From Patescibacteria group bacterium (GTDB taxonomy: Bacteria; Patescibacteriota; Patescibacteriia; UBA1558; S5-K13): a stretch of 19,374 nucleotides of DNA. How positions within the stretch are numbered: the first letter of the stretch is position 1; every line of letters begins with the position of its first letter. Shown here in pieces: positions 11,674 through 19,324 of the stretch. The notes under the pieces are model-generated. The model saw only the letters and a list, made by a program, of their open reading frames with translations, had not been told where the DNA came from and made no database searches. A program made the position numbers and the translations under genes. The stretch is from positions 1 to 19,374 of the forward strand of contig JAQVMR010000014.1 in the NCBI GenBank assembly GCA_028703545.1, given 5' to 3'.

Positions 11674-12091
11674 ATACATTACAAAATCATTAGATGAAAC
11701 AATTTCTCTTGGCGAAAAATTGGCTCAAAATTTTAAATCTAATGTAGTCGGTTTAAATGGAGAACTAGGAAGTGGAAAAACTGCAATTACCAAAGGAATT
11801 GGAAATTATTTTGGAATCAAAAATATCACAAGTCCAACTTTTGTTGTAATGAAAATCTATAAAACATTAAAAAATAATTCTAAAATTAAAAATTTAGTTC
11901 ATATAGACTGTTACAGATTAGAAACTTACGATGCTCTACTTGATATAGGACTCATGGATTATATAAATGACGAAAAAAATCTTATAATAATAGAATGGGC
12001 TAATAAAATATCTGACTATTTACCAAAACAAACAATTTATGTAAACTTTAAGTTAGCTAATAATGAAAATGAAAGAATAATTGAAATGTAA
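11666..12091 (+). CDS. tsaE: tRNA t6A biosynthesis ATPase TsaE
   Basis: TsaE is the small P-loop ATPase that drives cycling of the TsaBD complex in t6A synthesis. The 141-residue length is normal. The Walker A motif is GELGSGKT (residues 32-39). SPTFVV and HIDCYRLE (the Walker-B-like/catalytic region) and IIEWANK are all as in the family. Its ATG overlaps the stop of the small upstream gene and there is no separate ribosome binding site. It is near tsaD but in a different transcription unit. Confidence 0.95.
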   Translation: MVKYITKSLDETISLGEKLAQNFKSNVVGLNGELGSGKTAITKGIGNYFGIKNITSPTFVVMKIYKTLKNNSKIKNLVHIDCYRLETYDALLDIGLMDYINDEKNLIIIEWANKISDYLPKQTIYVNFKLANNENERIIEM

Positions 12092-12108
12092 AATTTTTCT
12101 TTTATATT

Positions 12109-12179
12109 ATTCTGAATTAGTTTCGGAGTCCCTAAAAACCATGGATAAAAATTAGATTCCGGATCAAGTCCGGAATGAC
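12109..12179 (+). repeat. Dispersed palindromic repeat, copy 3 (diverged)
   Basis: It begins TTCTGAATTAGTTTCGGAG and ends GATTCCGGATCAAGTCCGGAATGACA. The right half is a clean palindrome with changes on both arms that keep pairing compared with copy 2, which suggests that base pairing is conserved. It fills the gap between tsaE and valS. Confidence 0.7.
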
Positions 12180-12191
12180 ATACAAAAAATC

Positions 12192-15100
12192 ATGAAAATA
12201 GAATTAGACAAAACATACGAAGCCAAAAAATTTGAAGATGAAATATACAAAACCTGGGAAGAGTCTGGATTTTTTAATCCAGATAATTTAAAAAACGCAA
12301 AAAAACCGTACTGTATACTAATGCCACCACCAAATGTAACCGGAATCCTACATCTAGGTCACGCACTTGAAAATTCAATATTAGATACTGAAATAAGATT
12401 TAGGAGAATGTGTGGTTATAAAGCACTCCTCCTTCCAGGAGCTGATCATGCAGCGGTTGCAACTCAAGCAAGAGTAGAAAAAGAATTACAAAAAAGTGGA
12501 ATTAAAAATCCCCGCGAAGAATTGGGTCGTGAAAAATTACTCGAAAAAATTAGAGAATATTCTGAAAATTCTAAATCAACAATTTTAAATCAAATCAGAA
12601 AAATGGGAACAAGTTGTGACTGGTCTAGATTTGCCTATACATTTGATGAAACAAGATCTCGCGCTGTAAATACACTTTTCAAAAAAATGTATGAAGACGG
12701 ATTAATTTATAAAGGATACAGAGCCGTTAACTGGACTGTGCGTGGACAATCAACTTGCTCTGATGATGAACTTATTTATGAAGATGAGCCAGTTACAATT
12801 TATACTTTTAAATACTCCCATGATTTTCCAATTCCAATTGCAACTACTCGTCCAGAGACAAAATTAGGTGATACGGCGGTAGCAGTAAACCCCAAAGATG
12901 ATAGATATAATAAATACATAGGTCAAAAATTTACAGTTAGTGTGGGCGCACTCAATCCTCTTACAATAACAATAATTGCAGATGAAAATGCTGACATAAA
13001 TTATGGAACGGGGGCGGTAGGTGTAACTCCCGCTCATAGTATGGTTGACTTTGAAATGTATCAAAAAAATAAAGAAATAGGAATTATTCCCGTAATAGGT
13101 CCTGATGGAAAAATGACAGAAAATGCAGGAAAAAACTATGAAGGATTAACCGTATTAGAAGCAAGGGAAAAATTTGTAAACTGGTTAAAAGAAAATAACT
13201 TAATTATAAAACAAGAAGAATCAATTCATAGTGTTGGGAAATCTGATAGATTTAATGATGTTATTGAAGTAATACCTATGAAACAATGGTTTATTGATGT
13301 AAACAAAATAATTCCTGGTAAAAATAAATCCCTAAAACAATTAATGAAAGATGTTTTTACAACTGGTCACAATGGAAAAAATAAAAAAATTATTAAAATT
13401 ACTCCAGACAGATTTTTAAACTCATACATGCAGTGGATTGATAATTTACGTGACTGGTGTATATCAAGACAAATTTGGTGGGGACACAGAATTCCTGTTT
13501 GGTATAGGGGAGATAAAATATTTATCCCTAAAACAATTACAGAGCTTTATATAACAAGACACGGGATAACAGATTGGAACAAAGAAGGTAAAATTCAAGG
13601 CACAACAGATACTCCTCTTGATGAGGATAGTATTAGCAATATAGAATTATTGGCCAATAAATTAAAAAATGAAAAAATAGATATTATAATTAGCTCTACA
13701 CAAAAAAGAGCTAGACAAACAGCTGAAATAATTAATCAAAAATTAAAAATAAAATTTGAAACTAATGAATTGTTAATAGAAAGAAACTATGGAGACTTTG
13801 AGGGTCAAAATTTAGAAAAAGTAAAGATGAAATATCCCGAATATAAAAAAGACAAGATAAATTTTGATATACCGGGAGAAGAAGAAACATACAAAGAAGT
13901 TAAAAAACGCATAGAAGAATTTATAAAATACATAAATAAAAATTATTCTGGTAAAAAAATTCTTATAATAACACATAATGCTGTTGCAAGAGCCTTTTAC
14001 ATGATTATGAAAGGTGCTAAAGACACTGAGGCGTCCAAATACAAACTACAACAAGGTGAGATAGAAAAATATTGTATACTTGACGGTAATAATCCAAAGG
14101 ATTACAAACAAGATCCAGATACACTAGACACTTGGTTCTCTTCTGGTGCATGGACTTTTTCAACGCTTGGTTGGCCAGATAAGACAAAAGATTTTAAAAA
14201 ATTTCACCCAACACAATGGATGCAAATGGGTTATGAAATATTATTTTTCTGGATGGCAAGAATGATTCTTATGACAACTTATGCTATTGATGATATTCCA
14301 TTTGAAGAGGTTTATATTCATGGAATTTTGAGGTCAAAAGAAGGAAAGAAATTTTCAAAATCATTGGGAAATAGTTTGGACCCAATTGAAATAATTCAAA
14401 ATTATGGAACTGATGCTCTAAGACTTAGTTTAATAAAGGGAATTGCCCCTGGAAATGATGCTAAATTCTATGAAGAAAAAGTATTGGGTGCAAGAAATTT
14501 TATAAATAAACTATGGAATATATCAAGATATATTTTAATGTCATCTGATTATGTAAAATTAATAAAAAAACAACCTAGGCCAATTACACTAGCAGATGAA
14601 TGGATTTTAAGAAAATTAAACACCTTAATAGAAAGCGCCACAAAAGATTTAAAAGTTCACAATTTTTCAATGACAAGTGAGGCTTTATATGATTTTACAT
14701 GGACTGATTTCGCTGATTGGTATATAGAAATTTCAAAAGTTGAAAAAGGCAAAAATGAAATACTACTCTATATTTTACAAACGCTTCTAAAATTGTGGCA
14801 TCCGTTTATTCCCTTTATTACAGAAACAATTTGGAAAAATATTGATTCCAGGCTACTCATGATTTCTTCTTGGCCAAAATCAAATAAAACAAAATCTGAT
14901 GTCTTAATTGAGTTTGGCAAATTACAAGAAATAATTATTGCAATAAGAAATTTAAAAAATGAACATAAAATTGATCTAAAAACAATAATAGACTGCCACA
15001 TAGAATCTGAAAAATATTTTGAATTGATAGTCAATCAGATTGGCATCATAGAATCTCTTGCAAAAGTTAAATTAACAAATGAAAAATATAAAGATGTGGT

Positions 15101-15308
15101 TCATATTTCTGATGTTGATATATATATTGAAATAACAATTAATGAGGCGGACAAACAAAAACAAATTAGAGAAACAATTGCATATATTAATTTAATAGAA
15201 GAAAAATTAAACAATAAAAAATTTACACAAAGAGCACCGGAACACATAATTGATAATGAGAAGAAAAAACTTAAATCCGCCTATGATTTACTAGAAAAAT
15301 TGAAATAA
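12192..15308 (+). CDS. valS: Valyl-tRNA synthetase with an inserted histidine-phosphatase domain
   Basis: ValRS charges tRNA-Val. Class I motifs are present: PPPNVTGILHLGH (HIGH motif 54-57) and KFSKS (720-724, the KMSKS loop with F for M). The CP1 editing domain (about 215-345, from IATTRPETKLGDTAVAV to GVTPAHSMVDFE), DTWFSSGAW (646-654) and a C-terminal coiled coil (about 985-1038) are also seen. Between WGHRIPVWYRGD (430-441) and the DPDTLDTWFSS stretch lies an extra domain of about 184 residues (449-632, bases about 13536-14087). It has all the marks of a histidine phosphatase: TRHG (R456, H457), KRARQTAE (R506), ERNYGDFEG (E530) and ITHNAVAR (H595). It replaces the short, often cysteine-containing region usual at this place. 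The frame is continuous, so this is one protein of 1038 residues. There is no Shine-Dalgarno sequence. Confidence 0.94.
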   Translation: MKIELDKTYEAKKFEDEIYKTWEESGFFNPDNLKNAKKPYCILMPPPNVTGILHLGHALENSILDTEIRFRRMCGYKALLLPGADHAAVATQARVEKELQKSGIKNPREELGREKLLEKIREYSENSKSTILNQIRKMGTSCDWSRFAYTFDETRSRAVNTLFKKMYEDGLIYKGYRAVNWTVRGQSTCSDDELIYEDEPVTIYTFKYSHDFPIPIATTRPETKLGDTAVAVNPKDDRYNKYIGQKFTVSVGALNPLTITIIADENADINYGTGAVGVTPAHSMVDFEMYQKNKEIGIIPVIGPDGKMTENAGKNYEGLTVLEAREKFVNWLKENNLIIKQEESIHSVGKSDRFNDVIEVIPMKQWFIDVNKIIPGKNKSLKQLMKDVFTTGHNGKNKKIIKITPDRFLNSYMQWIDNLRDWCISRQIWWGHRIPVWYRGDKIFIPKTITELYITRHGITDWNKEGKIQGTTDTPLDEDSISNIELLANKLKNEKIDIIISSTQKRARQTAEIINQKLKIKFETNELLIERNYGDFEGQNLEKVKMKYPEYKKDKINFDIPGEEETYKEVKKRIEEFIKYINKNYSGKKILIITHNAVARAFYMIMKGAKDTEASKYKLQQGEIEKYCILDGNNPKDYKQDPDTLDTWFSSGAWTFSTLGWPDKTKDFKKFHPTQWMQMGYEILFFWMARMILMTTYAIDDIPFEEVYIHGILRSKEGKKFSKSLGNSLDPIEIIQNYGTDALRLSLIKGIAPGNDAKFYEEKVLGARNFINKLWNISRYILMSSDYVKLIKKQPRPITLADEWILRKLNTLIESATKDLKVHNFSMTSEALYDFTWTDFADWYIEISKVEKGKNEILLYILQTLLKLWHPFIPFITETIWKNIDSRLLMISSWPKSNKTKSDVLIEFGKLQEIIIAIRNLKNEHKIDLKTIIDCHIESEKYFELIVNQIGIIESLAKVKLTNEKYKDVVHISDVDIYIEITINEADKQKQIRETIAYINLIEEKLNNKKFTQRAPEHIIDNEKKKLKSAYDLLEKLK

Positions 15309-15353
15309 AATAAAACCGCTTTTCTCTTTTATAGATACTTAGCGGTTTTTTAG
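15307..15353 (+). terminator. Terminator of valS (first copy of a duplicated sequence)
   Basis: AAAACCGCT pairs with AGCGGTTTT around a loop of about 20 bases, ending in a T-run. The same sequence, differing at one loop base, recurs at 16206-16252. Confidence 0.85.
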
Positions 15354-15354
15354 G

Positions 15355-15382
15355 TTGACAAAAGTTTTAATTATACTAAGAT
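15355..15382 (+). promoter_or_regulatory. Promoter of the TrpF-like gene
   Basis: The -35 is a perfect TTGACA (15355-15360), the spacer is 16 bases, and the -10 is TAAGAT (15377-15382). It begins directly after the valS terminator. Confidence 0.6.
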
Positions 15383-15412
15383 GACCCTAGAAAATTATTA
15401 CTGGAGGAACAA

Positions 15413-16159
15413 ATGAATGATGCATATATCGGAATTACTGGTTTCACCACAGAAACACAAGTACAAAAACTTTCAGATTTAATACCAAAAAATTTTAGCA
15501 GAAAATTAATGATCGGATTACTTGTAAGCTATGGCACATTAAATGGTGAAATAATGGGTGGCCGTTTTGTCCAATTAGAAAAAATAAAGCAACTTTTTGA
15601 CACAAGCGAAGCGCATGATGAAAATCAAAAAAACCTAAACTTCATTCACTACTGTGACCCACACAAAATAAAACTTTCTGATTCTCTTAAAAAAATAACG
15701 GATATTTCTGGAAAAAATCTTCATGGATTCCAGCTCAACATGAGGTGGCCTGATCCAAAGATAATTAGTAATTACAAAAATCATTTTCCAAACAAAAAAT
15801 TTGTTATACAAATGGAGAAGGGAGATTTTCTTGAGTATAGTCCTCAAAAAATGGCTTTGAGATTAACACAATATCAAGAGTTGTGTGAATATGTAATTCT
15901 AGACATGAGCATGGGAAGCGGAAAACAAATGCTTGGATTCACTCTTATGAAATATGCTGAACAAATCAAGGAAAAAACTAAAATGAATATTGTATTCGCT
16001 GGTGGACTTCATTATCAAAATTTGGATATCATAAAACCCATTCTCGAAAAATTTCCCGACATGAGTATTGATGCAGAAGGAAGATTACTAGATTTAAAAG
16101 ATACACTTGATTTGCATTTAGCAAGGGCGTATATCCTTAAAGCGCTTTCAATATTCTAA
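15413..16159 (+). CDS. Putative TIM-barrel protein, TrpF-like
   Basis: GGAGG lies seven bases before the ATG. The 248-residue protein shows eight evenly spaced beta-prone segments: AYIGITGF, KLMIGLLVSY, LNFIHYC, LHGFQLNM, KFVIQMEKG, YVILDMSMGSG, NIVFAGGL and SIDAEGRLLD. This order suits a (beta/alpha)8 barrel. The pairs LHGFQL, LDMSMGSGK and FAGGL resemble positions of phosphoribosylanthranilate isomerase (VQLHG, LLDS..GGSG, LAGGL). The cysteine/aspartate pair used by TrpF as general base and acid is not clear, and no other tryptophan genes are near, so another substrate is likely. It is monocistronic with its own promoter and two successive terminators. The family placement rests on motif resemblance only. 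Confidence 0.55.
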   Translation: MNDAYIGITGFTTETQVQKLSDLIPKNFSRKLMIGLLVSYGTLNGEIMGGRFVQLEKIKQLFDTSEAHDENQKNLNFIHYCDPHKIKLSDSLKKITDISGKNLHGFQLNMRWPDPKIISNYKNHFPNKKFVIQMEKGDFLEYSPQKMALRLTQYQELCEYVILDMSMGSGKQMLGFTLMKYAEQIKEKTKMNIVFAGGLHYQNLDIIKPILEKFPDMSIDAEGRLLDLKDTLDLHLARAYILKALSIF

Positions 16160-16162
16160 TTA

Positions 16163-16199
16163 CCTGAGCTGTGAGAAATCACAGCTCTTTTTATTTTAT
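16163..16199 (+). terminator. Intrinsic terminator of the TrpF-like gene
   Basis: GAGCTGTGA and TCACAGCTC form a nine-base stem with a GAAA loop, followed by TTTTTATTTTATT. Confidence 0.9.
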
Positions 16200-16205
16200 T
16201 CAATA

Positions 16206-16252
16206 TAAAATAAAACCGCTTTTCTCTTTTATGGATACTTAGCGGTTTTTTT
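16206..16252 (+). repeat. Second copy of the valS terminator sequence
   Basis: About 45 bases match 15307-15353 with a single difference (ATGG for ATAG in the loop). It also forms the AAAACCGCT/AGCGGTTTT hairpin with a T-run, and read on the other strand it could terminate transcription coming from purB. The two copies frame the TrpF-like gene as direct repeats. Confidence 0.85.
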
Positions 16253-16267
16253 ATTTTTTAAAATTAA

Positions 16268-17737
16268 TTAGCTTATTTCGTTACTAATAATTTCTAGGCA
16301 CAACCCCAAATACTTCGCAGGTGTTAAACCTAAAATCTTACCTTTATACTTTTTATTAATATCAAGACCATCAACGAACTCTCTAAGAATTTTCTTGTTC
16401 AGTTTTTTTCCTCTTGAAAGTTCTTTGAGCCTATCATAAGCATCGGAAATCCCTAAGACCCGAAGTAATACTTGAATAGCCTCTGTTATCACCTCAGGAT
16501 TATCTTTTAGATCTTTGTTAATCTTCATAAGATTAATATCTATTTTTCCCATTGCTTTGATACAGCTTTCAACTGCTATAAGCATGTGAGAGAAAAGAGT
16601 CCCGAGATTTCTTTGAAGAGTTGAGTCGCTCAAATCTCTTTGCATGGTTGATACTAGAAGTTCTCTAGAAAGGCATTCACAAAGTGCTATAGCAACTTTT
16701 GCATTACCACGAGCATTTTCCCAATCAATAGGATTCACTTTGTGGGGCATTGTGGACGATCCCACTTCTCCGGCCTTTGGTCTCTGTTTCAAATAATCCA
16801 TGGAAGTATATAACCACATATCAGAAGACATATCCACGATTATTCCGGCAATCCGTATGATGATCTGAAGAAGTTCTGCTATGTCATGATGTGGATTTAT
16901 CTGTGTAGATACGGGAATGTATTCCATGTGAAGATATCCATCCACGAAATGTTTGGACTTTTCAATCCAGTTAATTTCTGGCATAGCAAAATAATGGGCT
17001 GCAAAAGTTCCAGTCGCACCACTCCATTTTGCTTGAGCCTTCCAAGACTGAGCTTTGAAAATTTCAGTTTGGAAACGCTTGTAAAAAACAAGAAATTCCT
17101 TACCCATTGTTGTCGGTGTAGCTGGTTGACCATGTGTGTGGCCAATCATTACAACTTCTTTCCACGCTTTAACTTTTTGAGCTATTAACTCACAAAAATT
17201 TTCAAACTTATTTCTGATTATCTTTTCAGCCTGATTGAGCATCATGGAATATGAAACGTTATTCACGTCTTCGGATGTAAGAAATAGGTGGACATATTCA
17301 GAAAACCTTCCCAAACCTTTTTCGTCAAGCTGTTCTTTTATGTATTCAATAACGGCATTTACGTCATGATTAGAAACTTTCTCTATTTCTTTTATTCGCA
17401 TAGCAGATTCAATGTTGAATTCATCGAGAACGGATTTGATAATTTTCATTTCTTTATCAGAATAGGTGGCGAGTTTTGTTTCCCGAAGAAGAAATTCCAA
17501 CCACCTCACCTCAACCATGACTCTGAATTTAATTAGTCCAAACTCAGAAAAAATTTCTTTAAGACTTCTTGTTTTTTCAGCATATCTACCGTCAATTGGC
17601 GATATAGCCATAAGCGCACACTGCTTCTCTGTCTGTTCGTTCTGATAAGCCAAAAGCTTTAGTATTTTCTTTAGATGAAATACTTTTTTTGCACCATAGG
17701 ATGCCAATATTCTTTTGATCTCCTGTAATGTAAACAT
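16268..17737 (-). CDS. purB: Adenylosuccinate lyase with an N-terminal extension
   Basis: PurB removes fumarate from adenylosuccinate and from SAICAR in purine synthesis. From residue 43 the protein matches the E. coli-type enzyme: AISPIDGRYAEK, FSEFGLIKFRVMVEVRWL, SNHDVNAVIEY, SEDVNN, GHTHGQPATP (199-208, catalytic histidine region) and the fumarase-superfamily signature SSTMPHKVNP (327-336). TPAKYLG lies near the end. About 40 residues precede the normal start (MFTLQEIKRILASYGAKK...), basic and helical. The strong Shine-Dalgarno AAAGGAGG just before the ATG at 17737 supports this extended start. The gene is richer in G+C and uses a wider range of codons than its AT-rich neighbours, which hints at transfer. 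A -35 TTGACA lies at 17800-17795 with a poor -10. Confidence 0.95.
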   Translation of the reverse strand: MFTLQEIKRILASYGAKKVFHLKKILKLLAYQNEQTEKQCALMAISPIDGRYAEKTRSLKEIFSEFGLIKFRVMVEVRWLEFLLRETKLATYSDKEMKIIKSVLDEFNIESAMRIKEIEKVSNHDVNAVIEYIKEQLDEKGLGRFSEYVHLFLTSEDVNNVSYSMMLNQAEKIIRNKFENFCELIAQKVKAWKEVVMIGHTHGQPATPTTMGKEFLVFYKRFQTEIFKAQSWKAQAKWSGATGTFAAHYFAMPEINWIEKSKHFVDGYLHMEYIPVSTQINPHHDIAELLQIIIRIAGIIVDMSSDMWLYTSMDYLKQRPKAGEVGSSTMPHKVNPIDWENARGNAKVAIALCECLSRELLVSTMQRDLSDSTLQRNLGTLFSHMLIAVESCIKAMGKIDINLMKINKDLKDNPEVITEAIQVLLRVLGISDAYDRLKELSRGKKLNKKILREFVDGLDINKKYKGKILGLTPAKYLGLCLEIISNEIS

Positions 17738-17771
17738 TAGATCCTCCTTTATGAATTTATTTTATGAACAT

Positions 17772-17800
17772 ACCTTAATCAAAATTCTATTAATTGTCAA
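17772..17800 (-). promoter_or_regulatory. Possible promoter of purB
   Basis: A perfect TTGACA (17800-17795) is followed after 17 bases by a weak -10, TAAGGT (17777-17772), on the minus strand. Confidence 0.45.
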
Positions 17801-17808
17801 TTAGAAAT

Positions 17809-17854
17809 AAAAAGGCCACCGTTCACCAACATTACTGTTGATTACTTGGTGGCA
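17809..17854 (-). terminator. Terminator of the 17868 membrane-protein gene
   Basis: On the minus strand GCCACC and GGTGGC close a long hairpin with an internal pairing of CAACAGTAATGTTG, followed by CTTTTTATTT. It separates the gene from the purB promoter. Confidence 0.8.
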
Positions 17855-17867
17855 AGGAATTAAGAAA

Positions 17868-19181
17868 CTACACATTTCTTTGAATCTTGTAACCACTCAA
17901 AAGAGCTTTAAGAAGCCACTTAAAAATCGCCACATGATGCAAATTACTCCAGGAACCAAACATGTCTTTATGTCCAGTCATGCTGGATATAAAAATTGGT
18001 TTCTTGGATTTGATCAAAGAGGTTATAACGAGACTACTGATATAGAACCCCTTTTCATGTATTCCACTGTTATTGGCAATTTCTTGCAACTTTGTAAGAT
18101 CCGAACAGTTAATAAACTGGTCCACTTCTTTTGGTTCGTTGCCTATTATAGACCTACCAGTATCAAGGTTTACTGTTCTCGCAAAATGTCTACTGAATGC
18201 CGTACTTTTTTTTGAATGGAATTCGAAAAGAAGAGTTTTATTGTTTTTTGGCATCTCACTATCATTCCTGATAAAGTCAGAAATCTTTTCGATAGTTTGC
18301 CTACTTTCGTCTCTAGCCATTTTCTCTTTTGCAACGTTCTTTATAGAAACATCGTACTTCATGAAGCGAGCCAAACGGATTATATCCGGGTCTATATTTG
18401 ATCTGAAATTTCGATGACTAAAACCTCCAAAGACATCAAATTTTGTCTGATAATCTCTCAAGTCTACAGACTTGTCTAAGAAAATCAGAGCCATCGCGAT
18501 AATTGTTTTTGTTGAATCGATCTTACCTGTATCAATTATGGAAAACAGCGAGTTGGATTTATCCCGTTCTTCAACTTTTCCTATTATTGAATCGATTATG
18601 TTCTCGTGGTTTATGTTTATACCCATACTCGTGGCATTAGTTGGTATTAAAGCGCCTTTTTCATGCTTCGTTACATTAAGAACACGTATGTTACAATCAC
18701 TAAACCCATTTGCCCATTCGATAAACCATTCTGCTGTTGATAACATCTTTGCTCTTGTCATTTTTTCGGTATATGGTTTTAAATACAAATAACGAGCACC
18801 TTGTAAAAGTCCCACAACCATTATAGTTAACACACCCAATCTAAGCCATATCAGAGCGCTGGGATTAAATAATATCAACTTCAGTGATAAAAAAATGACA
18901 ATCGCCTTTGTAAAAAGCATAAAAATGCCTTTTATCAAATTTAATGGTTTGATCTTTTTAAAAATCGCTACGAGATAATCCTTTGGATCTCTATTTGGAT
19001 CAGTGTATTTCCTTATCTCTGTAATATATTCGTCAAAAGTAAAACCTGAGTTAACGACAGAACAGATAGTTTGCTTACAACTACTAAAAGACAATAAAAC
19101 ACATCCAATAAAATTCGCGATCATGCTAATTGCTATAGATATTGTCCATAGCAATATTCCAAACAGTTGATGTTTCTTCAT
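17868..19181 (-). CDS. Large membrane protein of unknown function
   Basis: The ATG at 19181 is chosen because GGGAGG lies just before it; an upstream ATG at 19211 almost coincides with the predicted transcription start. The 437-residue product has three hydrophobic segments, at about 6-31, 82-105 and 109-134, with a cysteine-containing polar loop between the first two (SCKQTICSVV). After YLYLKPYTEKMTRAKM a soluble region of about 300 residues follows, likely cytoplasmic or external depending on topology. It contains WFIEWANGFSDCNIRVLNV, VDLRDYQTKFDVFGGFSHRNFRS and KTLLFEFHSKKSTAFSRHFART. No catalytic motif or known family is recognised. Like purB it is less AT-rich than the core genes. It has its own promoter and terminator. 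Confidence 0.7.
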   Translation of the reverse strand: MKKHQLFGILLWTISIAISMIANFIGCVLLSFSSCKQTICSVVNSGFTFDEYITEIRKYTDPNRDPKDYLVAIFKKIKPLNLIKGIFMLFTKAIVIFLSLKLILFNPSALIWLRLGVLTIMVVGLLQGARYLYLKPYTEKMTRAKMLSTAEWFIEWANGFSDCNIRVLNVTKHEKGALIPTNATSMGININHENIIDSIIGKVEERDKSNSLFSIIDTGKIDSTKTIIAMALIFLDKSVDLRDYQTKFDVFGGFSHRNFRSNIDPDIIRLARFMKYDVSIKNVAKEKMARDESRQTIEKISDFIRNDSEMPKNNKTLLFEFHSKKSTAFSRHFARTVNLDTGRSIIGNEPKEVDQFINCSDLTKLQEIANNSGIHEKGFYISSLVITSLIKSKKPIFISSMTGHKDMFGSWSNLHHVAIFKWLLKALLSGYKIQRNV

Positions 19182-19214
19182 TTTTTCCTCCCATATAAAT
19201 TTAATTTTCATATC

Positions 19215-19243
19215 AAATTACCACATATTATTAACAAAGTCAA
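19215..19243 (-). promoter_or_regulatory. Promoter of the 17868 membrane-protein gene
   Basis: The -35 is TTGACT (19243-19238), the spacer is 17 bases ending in TGG, and the -10 is TAATTT (19220-19215), on the minus strand. Confidence 0.6.
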
Positions 19244-19299
19244 TGCAATCGTAATAGCTCAATAGCTTGGCAACACTTAAGATGTAATAATTAAGTATA

Positions 19300-19305
19300 T
19301 ATAAT
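19300..19305 (+). promoter_or_regulatory. Possible -10 box of the partial transposase-like gene
   Basis: A perfect TATAAT lies 19 bases before the ATG at 19325, with a weak -35, TTAAGA (19277-19282), 17 bases upstream. Confidence 0.35.
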
Positions 19306-19324
19306 TATTAAACTTTTAAAGTGT

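Noticed and set aside
13530..14090. Separate phosphatase gene interrupting valS
   Set aside because: The frame is continuous on both sides with no stop or start signals, so the domain is part of one protein.
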